This document shows, one piece after another, positions 8,753 through 16,710 of a stretch of DNA of 64,000 nt. Within the stretch, counting starts at the first letter, position 1. The number at the start of each line of letters is the position of its first letter. Position numbers and translations under genes: made by a program. The stretch is from Nocardioides halotolerans DSM 19273 (lineage in GTDB: Bacteria > Actinomycetota > Actinomycetes > Propionibacteriales > Nocardioidaceae). Where the stretch lies: assembly GCF_000422805.1 (NCBI RefSeq), contig NZ_AUGT01000020.1, positions 101,054 to 165,053 on the forward strand. Direction: 5' to 3'. Below the pieces are notes generated by a model. That model was not told the origin of the DNA and did not search any database. It was given only the letters and a program-made list of their open reading frames with translations.

Positions 8753-9349
8753 CTAGAGGTACATCCCGCCGGAGTCACCCGGCTGGGGGCGTGGGTCCTG
8801 CTGCTGCTCAGGCCCGCCGGAGCCCGCGGGCAGCCCGCGACGCATCTGCTCGAACTGCGCCCGCGCCGCCATCTGCTGGGCGTACATCGCCGTCTGGATG
8901 CCGTGGAACAGTCCCTCGAGCCAGCCGACCAGCTGCGCCTGGGCGATGCGCAGCTCGCCCTCCGACGGCGTCTGGTCGTCGGAGAACGGCAGCGCCAGCC
9001 GCTCGAGCTCCTCGACCAGGTCGGGCGAGAGGCCCTCCTCCAGCTCGTGCACGGAGGCCTTGTGGATCTCCTTGAGGCGGTTGCGGCTCGCCTCGTCGAG
9101 GGGCGCCGACTTCACCTCCTCGAGCAGCTGGCGGATCATGCTGCCGATCCGCATCACCTTGGCGGGCTGCTCCACCTGGTTGGTGACCGACGTGGCCTCG
9201 TCGTCCTCGCCCTGCGCGAGGGCCAGCGCGGACTCCGGGACGGCCCCGACCGGCTGCCCGTCGGGGCCGACGATCAGGACCTGACGCTCGCCGGAGCCCT
9301 CCTGGCCGTCCTGCGACTGCGCGCTCCCCGTCGGCTGCTGCTGGTTCAT
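8753..9349 (-). CDS. bpa: bacterial proteasome activator Bpa
   Basis: The 198-residue protein resembles mycobacterial Bpa (Rv3780), an ATP-independent ring that opens the 20S proteasome. The central helical region (VMRIGSMIRQLLEEVKSAPLDEASRNRLKEIH, broken here only by description, then ALPFSDDQTPSEGELRIAQ and LVGWLEGLFHGIQTAMYAQQ) is the conserved four-helix core. The C-terminus ends in GGMYL, matching the penultimate-tyrosine motif (GQYL in the mycobacterial protein) that docks in the proteasome alpha-ring pockets. Both termini are low-complexity, rich in Q, G and S. Proteasome core genes are not in this window. Confidence 0.92.
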   Translation of the reverse strand: MNQQQPTGSAQSQDGQEGSGERQVLIVGPDGQPVGAVPESALALAQGEDDEATSVTNQVEQPAKVMRIGSMIRQLLEEVKSAPLDEASRNRLKEIHKASVHELEEGLSPDLVEELERLALPFSDDQTPSEGELRIAQAQLVGWLEGLFHGIQTAMYAQQMAARAQFEQMRRGLPAGSGGPEQQQDPRPQPGDSGGMYL

Positions 9350-9372
9350 GCCCCCAAGGTATCCAGCGGCAC

Positions 9373-10353
9373 TCAACGCACGACGAGCAGGATCTTCCCG
9401 GTGTGGGTGCCGGACTCCATCAGCTCGTGCGCGCGGCGTACGTCGTCGAGCGCCAGCGTGTCCTCGACGATCGGGCGGACCGCGCCCTCGGCCACCAGCG
9501 GCCAGACGTGCTCGACGACGGAGGCGCAGATCGCGGCCTTCTCCTCGGCCGGCCGGGCGCGCAGCGTGGTCGCGATGACCGCACCGCGCTTGCGCATCAG
9601 GGCGCCGAGGTCGAGCTCGCCCTTCGTCCCGCCCTGCATGCCGATGACGACGAGGCGCCCCTCGGTCGCCAGCGCGCTCACGTTGCGCCCGAGGTATGAC
9701 GCGCCCATGTTGTCGAGGACGACGTCGGCGCCGGCTCCGCCGGTGCGCTCCCTGACGACCTCGACGAAGTCCTCGTCGCGGTAGTCGATCGCCACCTCGG
9801 CGCCGAGGCCGAGGCAGAACTCGCGCTTCTCGGGGGTCCCGGCCGTGGTGAGCACCCGCGCGCCCAGCTGCGAGGCGAGCTGGATCGCGAAGCTGCCGAT
9901 CCCGCCCGCGCCGCCGTGGACCAGCAGCACCTCGTCGGGCTGGAGCGCGGCGAGCATGACCACGTTGGACCACACCGTGCACGCCACCTCGGGCAGCGCC
10001 GCGGCCTCGACCAGGTCGACGCCCGCGGGCACCGGCATCAGCTGGCCGGCGGGGACGGCGACGTGGGTGGCGTAGGCGCCGGCGGAGAGCAGCGCGCAGG
10101 CCCGGTCGCCGACGGCCCAGCCGTCGACACCGTCACCGAGCGCGGCCACCGTGCCGCTGCACTCCATGCCGAGGACGTCGGAGGCTCCGGGCGGTGGCGG
10201 GTAGAAGCCCTGCCGCTGCAGCAGGTCGGCACGGTTGAGCCCGGCCGCCGCGACCTCGAGCAGGACCTCGCCGGGCCGCGGCTCGGGGTCGGGGAGGTCG
10301 TGCAGGGCGAGCACCTCGGGACCGCCGGCCCCGTCGGCGAGCACGGCTCGCAT
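9373..10353 (-). CDS. NAD(P)H quinone oxidoreductase, PIG3-like MDR family
   Basis: This is a 326-residue zinc-independent medium-chain dehydrogenase/reductase. It has the GroES-like N-terminal domain (GLNRADLLQRQGFYPPPPG, characteristic of the PIG3/TIGR02824 subgroup) and a Rossmann domain with the nucleotide-binding VHGGAGGIGSFAIQLA near residue 145. It probably reduces quinones with NADPH. It is the last gene of a minus-strand group after mobA and the DUF6457-like gene, starting 7 bp after the stop of the latter. Confidence 0.92.
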   Translation of the reverse strand: MRAVLADGAGGPEVLALHDLPDPEPRPGEVLLEVAAAGLNRADLLQRQGFYPPPPGASDVLGMECSGTVAALGDGVDGWAVGDRACALLSAGAYATHVAVPAGQLMPVPAGVDLVEAAALPEVACTVWSNVVMLAALQPDEVLLVHGGAGGIGSFAIQLASQLGARVLTTAGTPEKREFCLGLGAEVAIDYRDEDFVEVVRERTGGAGADVVLDNMGASYLGRNVSALATEGRLVVIGMQGGTKGELDLGALMRKRGAVIATTLRARPAEEKAAICASVVEHVWPLVAEGAVRPIVEDTLALDDVRRAHELMESGTHTGKILLVVR

Positions 10354-10360
10354 CAGGGCG

Positions 10361-10720
10361 TCAGACCTCTTCGTCGACGAGCTCGTCGACGCGGTCGTCG
10401 ACGTACTCCTCGCCGGTGTGGTCGACCGTCCGGTCGTCGGGGATCGGGTCGTTGACGTCGTCGGGGTCAGGAGCGTCGGCGGGACGGTCCCAGCCCTCGG
10501 CAAGGACCTGGGCCTTCGCCGCCAGCGCCTCGACGGCGTCGGGGTCGGCGTCCTGCGCGCCGGCCGCGAACCCGAGCAGGTAGGCGGTCACCGGCGCCGC
10601 CAGCCGCTCGACGTTGTGGGCGGCGAGCTTGGTGAGGTCGGCCAGCAGCCCCTCGTCGACCTCCACGTCCTCGAGATCGAGGACGTCGCTCAGCTCGTCG
10701 ATCCAGTCGTGGAGGTTCAC
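10361..10720 (-). CDS. small acidic DUF6457-like protein
   Basis: The 119-residue acidic protein opens with MNLHDWIDELSDVLDLEDVEVDEG and continues with a helical segment AAHNVERLAAPVTAYLLGFAAGA. This pattern matches the DUF6457 family, which is often fused to or encoded next to MobA-like guanylyltransferases. The last 40 residues are very rich in aspartate and valine and probably disordered. It lies 49 bp after mobA on the same strand, so a role in molybdenum cofactor assembly is a reasonable inference; no activity is known to me. Confidence 0.8.
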   Translation of the reverse strand: MNLHDWIDELSDVLDLEDVEVDEGLLADLTKLAAHNVERLAAPVTAYLLGFAAGAQDADPDAVEALAAKAQVLAEGWDRPADAPDPDDVNDPIPDDRTVDHTGEEYVDDRVDELVDEEV

Positions 10721-10769
10721 GCCATCAGACTTACGCGCCGGCCGGAGTCTCGCAAGTTCCTTCTACCGA

Positions 10770-11336
10770 TCACGTGGTCAGGTCCCTGACGTCGGCCCAC
10801 GTGTCGACGTCGCGATGCTCCTGCTCCTGTGCCGGCACCTCGACGAGGTCCAGCGGTGCGAGCAGGCGGTGGAGGGCGAGGTTGTGCTGCTCCTCCACGC
10901 TCGGCCGTACGGCGTCCAGGCGCGCCACGTCGAGGACGAGAGCGAGCTGGCGGCGGCCGTCGGGACCGGTGAGCACGGCACCGTCGTGGTCCTCGGCCGC
11001 GTCGCGGAGCCGCTGGAAGGTCTGGGCGGTCACGAACGGCATGTCGCAGGCCAGCACCGCGAGCCTCGCGCGCGGCTCGAGCAGCGCGTCGCGACCCGTG
11101 AGCAGCGCCGCCACCGGACCGCCGTGGCGCGGGTCCTCGCGGGTGAACGTCACGGGCCGGTGCGTCGGCACCGGGTCGCCGACCACCACCACCTCGGTCG
11201 CGTCGATGACCGCGTCGAGCGCCCAGGTGAGGAGGGTGCGTCCGCGCAGCTCGAGCGAGGACTTGTCGGCGCCGTCCAGGCGGGCGGCGACGCCGCCGGC
11301 CAGCACCACCGCGCTGAACGCCGACCCGATCGCCAT
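10770..11336 (-). CDS. mobA: molybdenum cofactor guanylyltransferase-like protein
   Basis: This 188-residue nucleotidyltransferase has the MobA signature at the N-terminus (VVLAGGVAARLDGADKSSL, the LAGG-x-x-x-R-x-G-x-DK pattern) and the metal-binding ACDMPFV near residue 100. It would transfer GMP to molybdopterin to form MGD. At 188 residues it has the usual MobA size. It begins a minus-strand group with the DUF6457-like gene and is divergent from the nitrilase gene with about 36 bp between starts. Confidence 0.85.
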   Translation of the reverse strand: MAIGSAFSAVVLAGGVAARLDGADKSSLELRGRTLLTWALDAVIDATEVVVVGDPVPTHRPVTFTREDPRHGGPVAALLTGRDALLEPRARLAVLACDMPFVTAQTFQRLRDAAEDHDGAVLTGPDGRRQLALVLDVARLDAVRPSVEEQHNLALHRLLAPLDLVEVPAQEQEHRDVDTWADVRDLTT

Positions 11337-11372
11337 GGCCCCAGTCTGGCTGGCAGGCTGGGCGGGGTGAGC

Positions 11373-12146
11373 ATGCTGTCGGTCACAGTGGTGCAGGCGG
11401 CCTCGGGGCTCGACCCGGCCGGCAACCGGGCCCGGCTGCGCGAGCTGGTCCCGTCGGGCAGCGACCTCGTGGTGCTGCCGGAGGCGTTCGCCCGCGACTT
11501 CGGCGAGGCCGGCTCCGCCGTGGGCCCCTACGCCGAGCCGCTCGACGGCGCCTTCGCGAGCGAGCTGTCCGCCGTGGCGGCGGAGCGTCGTACCACCGCG
11601 GTCGCGGGCATGTTCGAGACCTCCGACGACCCGGCGCGCCCGTTCAACACGGTGGTGGTGCGCGGCGTCGCCGAGGCGAGCTACCGCAAGATCCACCTCT
11701 ACGACTCCTTCGGCTACCGCGAGTCCGACGCGCTCCGGGCCGGCTCCCTCGAGCCGTCGCTCGTCGACCTCGGCCCGTTCCGGGTGGGCCTGATGACCTG
11801 CTACGACCTGCGCTTCCCCGAGCTCGCCCGACTCCTGGTGGACCGCGGCGCCGAGGTGCTCGTGGTGCCTGCGGCGTGGGTCGCCGGCCCGCGCAAGGTC
11901 GAGCACTGGCGCACCCTGGTGCTGGCCCGGGCGATCGAGAACACCGTCTTCGTGGTCGCCGCCGCCCAGCCCGGCCCCCGCTACTCCGGGCACTCGATGG
12001 TCGTCGACCCGTTCGGCGACGTGCTCGCCGAGGCCGGCGAGGACGCCGCGACGCTCAGCGCGACCCTCGACCGGGCAGTGCTGGAGCAGGCGCGGGCCAC
12101 CAACCCCTCGCTCGCCAACAGGAGGATCCCGCCACCTCCTCTGTAA
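11373..12146 (+). CDS. carbon-nitrogen hydrolase (nitrilase superfamily amidase)
   Basis: The 257-residue protein carries the nitrilase catalytic triad: Glu in LPEAFARDFG (near residue 40), Lys in SYRKIHLYDSFGYRES (near 110) and Cys in MTCYDLRFPELAR (near 140). The subgroup resembles omega-amidase/Nit-type enzymes that hydrolyse deaminated glutathione or alpha-ketoglutaramate; this is inferred from motif spacing only. An in-frame GTG at 11367 is an alternative start. Transcribed away from mobA. Confidence 0.9.
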   Translation: MLSVTVVQAASGLDPAGNRARLRELVPSGSDLVVLPEAFARDFGEAGSAVGPYAEPLDGAFASELSAVAAERRTTAVAGMFETSDDPARPFNTVVVRGVAEASYRKIHLYDSFGYRESDALRAGSLEPSLVDLGPFRVGLMTCYDLRFPELARLLVDRGAEVLVVPAAWVAGPRKVEHWRTLVLARAIENTVFVVAAAQPGPRYSGHSMVVDPFGDVLAEAGEDAATLSATLDRAVLEQARATNPSLANRRIPPPPL

Positions 12147-12157
12147 CCTGTTCTGTC

Positions 12158-13333
12158 GTGCCACGGACCGCTCCTCGACGACGCGCCACGCGTCACCAGC
12201 GGGTCCGCGTGGCCCGCGACGAGGCCGCCCGCGCGGGCACGCCGGCGTCCCCGGCCGCGACCGACGCCGCACCGGAGACCGCCCCCGCCCCTCACACCGC
12301 CCCTGACACCGCCCCGGCCCCGCTGGCGGCTCCGGGAGCGGGACCCGTCACGGACGCCCAGCCGGTCCAGAGCCGGCTGCTCGTGGCGCTCTGGCTCGTC
12401 GTGGTCGCCGGCGGGCTGGCGGCGCTCGTCGCCGCGCTCGTCCCGGTCGGCCCCGAGTGGCTCGACGGCGTCGGGGCCGTGGCGATCGTGACGGCGTACT
12501 CCTGGGGGCTGGCCGCCCGCACCGGCGGCCGGCCGGTCGTCTTCGGGGCGCTGTCGCTGGTGCTCGGGGTGCTGGTGCTGGTGCTCGACCAAGACTACCT
12601 GCGCACCGGCGCCGCCGTGATGACCTGCGTGGTCTCCGCGGTGCTGGCGGTGATGGCCACCACGCCGGCCGTGCGGTTCGTGCGGGCGGCGCGCGAGTGC
12701 GTCGTCGCCGTGCTCGTCGCCGCCGTGGGGGCGATGGCCACCATCGGCTTCGACCCGGTGGTGTCGGTGGTCCGGTTCGAGTACGCCACGCTCGGCCTGG
12801 CGATGGTCGGGGCGTTCGGCGTCGTCTACCGCCTCGGCGCCGGCCTGCACGGCCTCGGCCGCCGCGGCCTGGCCGTCGTCGCGATCGGGGGCGTGGTGCT
12901 CGCGATCACGTTGCTGTACGCCGAGATGCTGCGCCGCTACGGGTCGCAGGACCTGATCGACAACCTCCTCGGCGGCGTCCGCTGGAGCCGCGACCACCTC
13001 GGCGCCTTCCCGCGCCCGATCGAGACGGTGCTCGGCGTGCCCGCGCTCGCGTGGGGCTGCCACATGCGGGCCCGCCGGCGGCAGGGCTGGTGGCTGTGCG
13101 CCTTCGGCGTCGCCGCGACGGCGCCGGTCGCCAACGCGCTGGTCAATCCTGCGATCTCGCTGCTGGAGTGCGGGCTCTCGGTGCTCTACGGCCTGGTGGT
13201 CGGGCTGGTGATCGGCTTCGCCGTCATCCGCGCCGACCTCGCCCTCACCGGCTCGCGCGGACAGGGCGGGCGCCGGCTGGAGGAGGCGTCCGCGGTCCGT
13301 CCGGAGCCGCCGCGCACCGCGGCTCTGCTCTGA
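12158..13333 (+). CDS. polytopic membrane protein of unknown function
   Basis: The 391-residue protein has a disordered N-terminus of about 75 residues (Ala/Pro/Thr-rich, basic at the very start) followed by about nine hydrophobic segments with short loops, then a basic Gly/Arg-rich tail. No family was recognised. The GTG start at 12158 is supported by a -10-like TAACCT (12144-12149) 8 nt upstream, a leaderless arrangement; the hexamer overlaps the stop codon of the nitrilase gene. Confidence 0.8.
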   Translation: MPRTAPRRRATRHQRVRVARDEAARAGTPASPAATDAAPETAPAPHTAPDTAPAPLAAPGAGPVTDAQPVQSRLLVALWLVVVAGGLAALVAALVPVGPEWLDGVGAVAIVTAYSWGLAARTGGRPVVFGALSLVLGVLVLVLDQDYLRTGAAVMTCVVSAVLAVMATTPAVRFVRAARECVVAVLVAAVGAMATIGFDPVVSVVRFEYATLGLAMVGAFGVVYRLGAGLHGLGRRGLAVVAIGGVVLAITLLYAEMLRRYGSQDLIDNLLGGVRWSRDHLGAFPRPIETVLGVPALAWGCHMRARRRQGWWLCAFGVAATAPVANALVNPAISLLECGLSVLYGLVVGLVIGFAVIRADLALTGSRGQGGRRLEEASAVRPEPPRTAALL

Positions 13334-13359
13334 GCGCAGATCCCGGCTAGGTTCCTTCC

Positions 13360-13596
13360 ATGGCCCGGGAGCGCGTGTCCGAGATCGTGGCGGAGATGGT
13401 GGCCAACGTGATGAGCGTGGCCGTCGAGCCCGGCGACACCGTCACCGCCGGCGACGTCGTGGTGCTGCTGGAGTCGATGAAGATGGAGATCCCGGTCATC
13501 GCCGAGCACGACGGCACCGTGCGTGCGGTGAAGATCGCGCCGGCCGACGTCGTCCAGGAGGGCGACGTGCTGCTGGAGCTCGTGCTCACGGGCTGA
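13360..13596 (+). CDS. biotin/lipoyl attachment domain carrier protein
   Basis: This 78-residue protein consists of one biotinyl domain. The canonical ESMKMEIPV motif near residue 45 contains the lysine that receives biotin, and the fold ends with EGDVLLELV. It resembles stand-alone BCCP proteins that serve acyl-CoA carboxylases, with the carboxylase genes elsewhere. TAGGTT (13348-13353) lies 6 nt before the ATG, so the message is probably leaderless. Confidence 0.92.
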   Translation: MARERVSEIVAEMVANVMSVAVEPGDTVTAGDVVVLLESMKMEIPVIAEHDGTVRAVKIAPADVVQEGDVLLELVLTG

Positions 13597-13617
13597 GCAC
13601 GCTCCGTCCACACTCGG

Positions 13618-13706
13618 CAGAGGGGGCGGGATTCGAACCCGCGGCTGACATCTCTGCCAGCGACCGCTTTCAAGGCGGTTCCGATCGGCCACTCCGGCAC
13701 CCCTCC
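13618..13706 (-). tRNA. tRNA-Ser (TGA anticodon)
   Basis: The 89-nt minus-strand sequence folds as a class II tRNA: acceptor GGAGGGG with CCCCTCT (one G-U pair at the end), anticodon loop CTTGAAA with TGA at 13670-13672, a long variable arm, T-arm GCGGGTTCGAATCCCGC and discriminator G73, as expected for serine. CCA is not encoded. Confidence 0.95.
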
Positions 13707-13772
13707 GTGCCCGCCGGTGTACGGCGGCACGAGGCACAGCCTAGAGAGGGCCCGCCCCGAGGCGCGGCGGGA

Positions 13773-14156
13773 CTACTCCGAGCCGCCGAGCTCCAGCGAC
13801 ACCTCGTCGTAGACGAGGTCGTTGACGCGCTGCACGTGGCGCTGGATGTCGACCACCAGCCGCTTCAGCTCCAGACGCGTCGCCTCGACGTCCGGCGTCT
13901 CGAGGATCTGCGGGCCGAGCATGCTCAGCCGCGACAGCAGCGCGTTGCGCTCGCGGAACGCCGAGCCGCCGCGGGCGGCCAGCCAGCCGTCGTCGGACCC
14001 GGCTGCCTCCCCGACGAGTGCGTCGCGCACGCCGGCCATGCGCTGGCGGACCACCCACCGCCAGTTGCCGAGCGGGATGCCGGGCTTGCGAGGGGCGTCG
14101 AGGGCGTGGTCGAGCGCGAGCACTGCGGTCGGCAGACCAGGGGGAACGGTCGGCAT
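13773..14156 (-). CDS. conserved hypothetical helical protein
   Basis: The 127-residue, mostly alpha-helical protein has no signal or membrane segment. Notable stretches are PGIPLGNWRWVVRQRMAGVRD and a C-terminal amphipathic helix RLELKRLVVDIQRHVQRVNDLVYDE, which could form a coiled coil. I do not recognise the family. The ATG is preceded by a GAGGAGG ribosome site. A CRP/GlxR-like site lies about 30 bp upstream, shared with the divergent membrane gene. Confidence 0.7.
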   Translation of the reverse strand: MPTVPPGLPTAVLALDHALDAPRKPGIPLGNWRWVVRQRMAGVRDALVGEAAGSDDGWLAARGGSAFRERNALLSRLSMLGPQILETPDVEATRLELKRLVVDIQRHVQRVNDLVYDEVSLELGGSE

Positions 14157-14186
14157 CGGGCGGCCTCCTCGGGCCGGGATTCTGAG

Positions 14187-14202
14187 TGTGACCCAGGTCA
14201 CT
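14187..14202. promoter_or_regulatory. CRP/GlxR-like binding site
   Basis: TGTGACCCAGGTCACT matches the CRP-family dyad TGTGA-N6-TCACA at nine of ten positions. It sits between two divergent genes (starts 14156 and 14257). Binding by a CRP/GlxR regulator is inferred from sequence. Confidence 0.5.
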
Positions 14203-14256
14203 GGTACCCACAACCCCGCGTTTGGGTGCTGAGACCGTGCGTTGTTCAATCACCCG

Positions 14257-14718
14257 GTGAGCGGGAGCGAGCACGTCGACTACCGGCTGGCGCCGGCCTT
14301 CGTGGCGCGACTGATGGGCGCGGCGCTGGTGGGGCTCGCGCTGCTGTTGTTCGTCGGCACCTTCGTGGTCGCGGTCGCCGGGCTGCCCCCGGACCTGCTC
14401 GTGGTCGCCGTGCTGGTCTGCGTGGCGCTCGTGGCGGGCTTCGCCTGGTGGCTGCGACAGCGGGCGTGGGTGCTGCGCGCCACGGCCGGGGGCTACCAGG
14501 TGCGGCTGGTCCGGGGCGCCGGGGTGCGCGAGGCGCGGTGGAGCGAGGTCGAGGACGCCGTCACGGCGTACCGCCGCGAGGTCGCGTGTCTCGAGCTCCG
14601 GCTGCGTGACGGGCGCACCACCACCATCCCGGTCGGGGTGCTGGCCGTGGACAAGGACGACTTCGTCCGCGAGGTCCAGGCCCGCCTGCAGCGGGGCCAC
14701 GGCCTGCGGCCGCTGTGA
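14257..14718 (+). CDS. membrane protein with PH-like cytoplasmic domain
   Basis: The 153-residue protein has two membrane helices in residues 15-65 (ALVGLALLLFVGTFVVAVAG and LLVVAVLVCVALVAGFAWWL) followed by an all-beta domain with the strand pattern of bacterial PH-like (bPH2) domains: WVLRATAGGYQVRLVRGAG, EVEDAVTAYR, LRLRDGRTTTIPVGVL. The function is unknown. GTG 14257 is taken as the start; a TTG at 14242 is possible. Confidence 0.7.
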   Translation: MSGSEHVDYRLAPAFVARLMGAALVGLALLLFVGTFVVAVAGLPPDLLVVAVLVCVALVAGFAWWLRQRAWVLRATAGGYQVRLVRGAGVREARWSEVEDAVTAYRREVACLELRLRDGRTTTIPVGVLAVDKDDFVREVQARLQRGHGLRPL

Positions 14719-14726
14719 GCCGCGGT

Positions 14727-14756
14727 TTCGACCTCCTCGCGGCGTCCTTGTAACCT
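14727..14756 (+). promoter_or_regulatory. probable promoter of tRNA-Ser (GCT)
   Basis: TTCGAC (14727-14732), 18 bp, TAACCT (14751-14756) fits an actinobacterial housekeeping promoter and ends 7 nt before the tRNA 5' end. Confidence 0.5.
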
Positions 14757-14763
14757 GCTCCGC

Positions 14764-14853
14764 GGAGGCGTCGCCTAGTCCGGTCTATGGCGCCCGCCTG
14801 CTAAGCGGGTTTGGGTCAACAGCCCATCGCGGGTTCAAATCCCGCCGCCTCCG
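14764..14853 (+). tRNA. tRNA-Ser (GCT anticodon)
   Basis: The 90-nt class II tRNA has a perfect acceptor stem GGAGGCG/CGCCTCC, anticodon loop CTGCTAA with GCT at 14800-14802, a long variable arm, T-arm GCGGGTTCAAATCCCGC and discriminator G73. The gene cassette for secreted peptides and regulators begins just downstream, but no integrase or duplicated tRNA end is seen. Confidence 0.96.
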
Positions 14854-14875
14854 CTGCGCGTCGCCACGGCGACCG

Positions 14876-14906
14876 GACGGCTCCCACCCAGCGGGTGGGG
14901 GCCGTC
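14876..14906 (+). terminator. terminator after tRNA-Ser (GCT)
   Basis: GACGGCTCCCACCC pairs over its whole length with GGGTGGGGGCCGTC (one T-G pair) around an AGC loop, and is followed by GAAAATTT. It is a strong 14-bp hairpin. Confidence 0.8.
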
Positions 14907-15277
14907 GAAAATTTGTGACAACTTTGTGCATCTGGGCGTGTCGGAGGCCGATCCACCGGGGTCAAGCGCCCCGGATCAACCCCGCAGGACCGTCACGGAC
15001 CGCGCGAGCCCGTCGCGAGGGCCGGCGACGCGCTGCGGGCCGGCGCGGTCATCACGGTCCGCTGAGCGCGAAACATGCGTCACACCAGCCCCGGAAAGGC
15101 TCAATACCCAATAGCGGGCATGCCCGAATGTGGCGCGGTCAAGCACCATCGAACTGCATGTTTTTGCAATGCAATTTTGTGAGGCATCAGCGGGCTCACG
15201 CCTTGCCTGACCCTGCCGACAGACTACCGGAGGCGGGCCATTCCGTGGGCTCCCAGAAGACTTGAGGTGGGGTAGCT
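14907..15277. other. non-coding region upstream of small peptide gene 1
   Basis: No convincing gene is present in these 370 bases. The most notable part is an AT-rich island at about 15155-15180, where TGCATGTTTTTGCAATGCA carries TGCA palindromes and an imperfect dyad. It lies about 100 bp before the peptide start and is a candidate promoter/operator. Confidence 0.4.
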
Positions 15278-15427
15278 ATGAAGACCTTCGTGCGCAGGAT
15301 CGCCGTCGTGATCGGGGCCGCGGCCTTGTCCGCCGGCCTCATCGGTGCGGGCACCGTGCCGGCTCATGCTGACGACGACGGTGACACCATCGTCCAGCAG
15401 GCCCGCGACACCCAGTGGGGCGGCTGA
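15278..15427 (+). CDS. small secreted peptide 1 (49 residues), candidate signal
   Basis: The short frame encodes a classic signal peptide (MKTFVRRIAVVIGAAALSAG..., AHA cleavage site near residue 31) and leaves a mature peptide of about 18 residues, DDDGDTIVQQARDTQWGG. The acidic start and Trp-Gly-Gly end are unlike a structural protein fragment. GAGGTGGGG at about 15264-15272 serves as ribosome site. It is convergent with the TrmB/LuxR-type regulator gene and shares a bidirectional hairpin terminator with it. A role as an exported signal or precursor is inferred from this layout; no database family was recognised. Confidence 0.65.
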   Translation: MKTFVRRIAVVIGAAALSAGLIGAGTVPAHADDDGDTIVQQARDTQWGG

Positions 15428-15511
15428 GCAGCACCTCCGACTTGAGACGAGGACCCGACTTTCCCCCCACTTGTCTGGTTCAGCGCCTACCCCCCAGGCC
15501 CGTCTCAACAG

Positions 15512-15547
15512 CACGAGGGCAGTGACCGCGCGGTCGCTGCCCTCGTG
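15512..15547. terminator. bidirectional terminator between peptide 1 and regulator
   Basis: CACGAGGGCAG (15512-15522) pairs perfectly with CTGCCCTCGTG (15537-15547), and the stem continues through T-G and GACC/GGTC to a GCGC loop, giving 16 bp. It lies between convergent genes. Confidence 0.85.
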
Positions 15548-15611
15548 ACATTTCCCCGGGTGCCACGGAACGCCCGCGGAGGGCCCCGGCGGGGTGAGCC
15601 GTCCCAGGACC

Positions 15612-16628
15612 TCACTCCGCCGGATCGTCCTCGATCTGCTCCTGGCCCGAGACCCCCATCCGGCCCATCATGTAGCCGAGCTGGAAGCGCGTCTGCGCGT
15701 CGTAGTCGGCCTTCAGGTCGGCCACGTAGCCCGCGTAGGTCCGTGGGCTGACCCCGAGCCTCTTGGCGCTCACCGGGTCGCTGTGCCCCTCGATCAGCAT
15801 CCGCATCGTCATCGCGCGCTGCTCGGCGGCGATGTCCTTGAGGAGCGAGGTGTCGCGGTTGGTGAACGGGCGCCCGCGCTCCCAGGACCGCTCGAAGATG
15901 TCGACGAGGTAGGCGACCACCGCCGGCTCGCGGACGACGACCGCGACCGCCACCTCGTCGCGGTTGGGGATCACCGCCACCCGTCGGTCGACCACGATCA
16001 TCCGCTTGAAGAACTCGTCGAGGGTCCGCACCTCCGCGCCCCGGGCGGTGACTGCTGCGACGTACTTGTGGGTGACCGAGCTGCGTCGCGCGCTGTGCTG
16101 GTAGAGCGTGCGCATCGTGATGCCGCGCTCGAGGACCACGATGTCGCGCAGCGCCGCCTTGGCCAGGAAGCGCGGGTCGCGGCCGGCCTCGGGCTGCGCG
16201 GTGAGCAGCTCGTCCTCGCACTCGGCCAGCAGCTGGTCGAGGACGCTGTTGATCAGCTCGACGCTGCGCAGGTAGGTGAAGGGCCCGCGGGCCGAGGACT
16301 GCGGCGCCTGTCGCCAGCTCTGGGAGAGGTTGCTGAACGCCGAGGACCACTGCGAGGACTCCGAGAGGAGCTTGGCGGCCTCCTGGCTCAGGGGCGAGAC
16401 GACGCGCGACTGGACGCTGGTCGGGTCCTCGGGCGCCCAGCCGTCCTGCTCGCTGTCGAAGATGAGCAGGCCCATCTCGACGAGCAGGTCGAACGCCGGG
16501 CGCAGCTCGCCGTCCTCGGCGATGCGGTAGTCGGACGCGGCGATCTGGCCCTTCTCGCAGACCTCTTCGTAGAGCTTGGTCGCGTCATCCTCGAAGAGGG
16601 CGCGCTCATCAGGTCCGTAGCCCGGCAT
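15612..16628 (-). CDS. TrmB/LuxR-type transcriptional regulator
   Basis: The 338-residue regulator has an N-terminal winged-helix region resembling TrmB (residues 12-65, LYEEVCEKGQIAASD ... LLVEMGLLIFD), a central PLD-like or effector domain (about 110-260), and a C-terminal LuxR-type helix-turn-helix (MLIEGHSDPVSAKRLGVSPRTYAGYVADL followed by TRFQLGYMMGR). This architecture is common in Streptomyces and relatives and often lies next to peptide genes; ligands are mostly unknown. It is 82 bp downstream of the XRE-TPR gene on the same strand and convergent with peptide 1. Confidence 0.85.
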   Translation of the reverse strand: MPGYGPDERALFEDDATKLYEEVCEKGQIAASDYRIAEDGELRPAFDLLVEMGLLIFDSEQDGWAPEDPTSVQSRVVSPLSQEAAKLLSESSQWSSAFSNLSQSWRQAPQSSARGPFTYLRSVELINSVLDQLLAECEDELLTAQPEAGRDPRFLAKAALRDIVVLERGITMRTLYQHSARRSSVTHKYVAAVTARGAEVRTLDEFFKRMIVVDRRVAVIPNRDEVAVAVVVREPAVVAYLVDIFERSWERGRPFTNRDTSLLKDIAAEQRAMTMRMLIEGHSDPVSAKRLGVSPRTYAGYVADLKADYDAQTRFQLGYMMGRMGVSGQEQIEDDPAE

Positions 16629-16710
16629 GACTACCCACCTCTCGACGGCCGCAGATCACGCAACGTCGATGATCCCACACCGGCGCCGCGGTGCGGAGAG
16701 GCTCCTCGGG

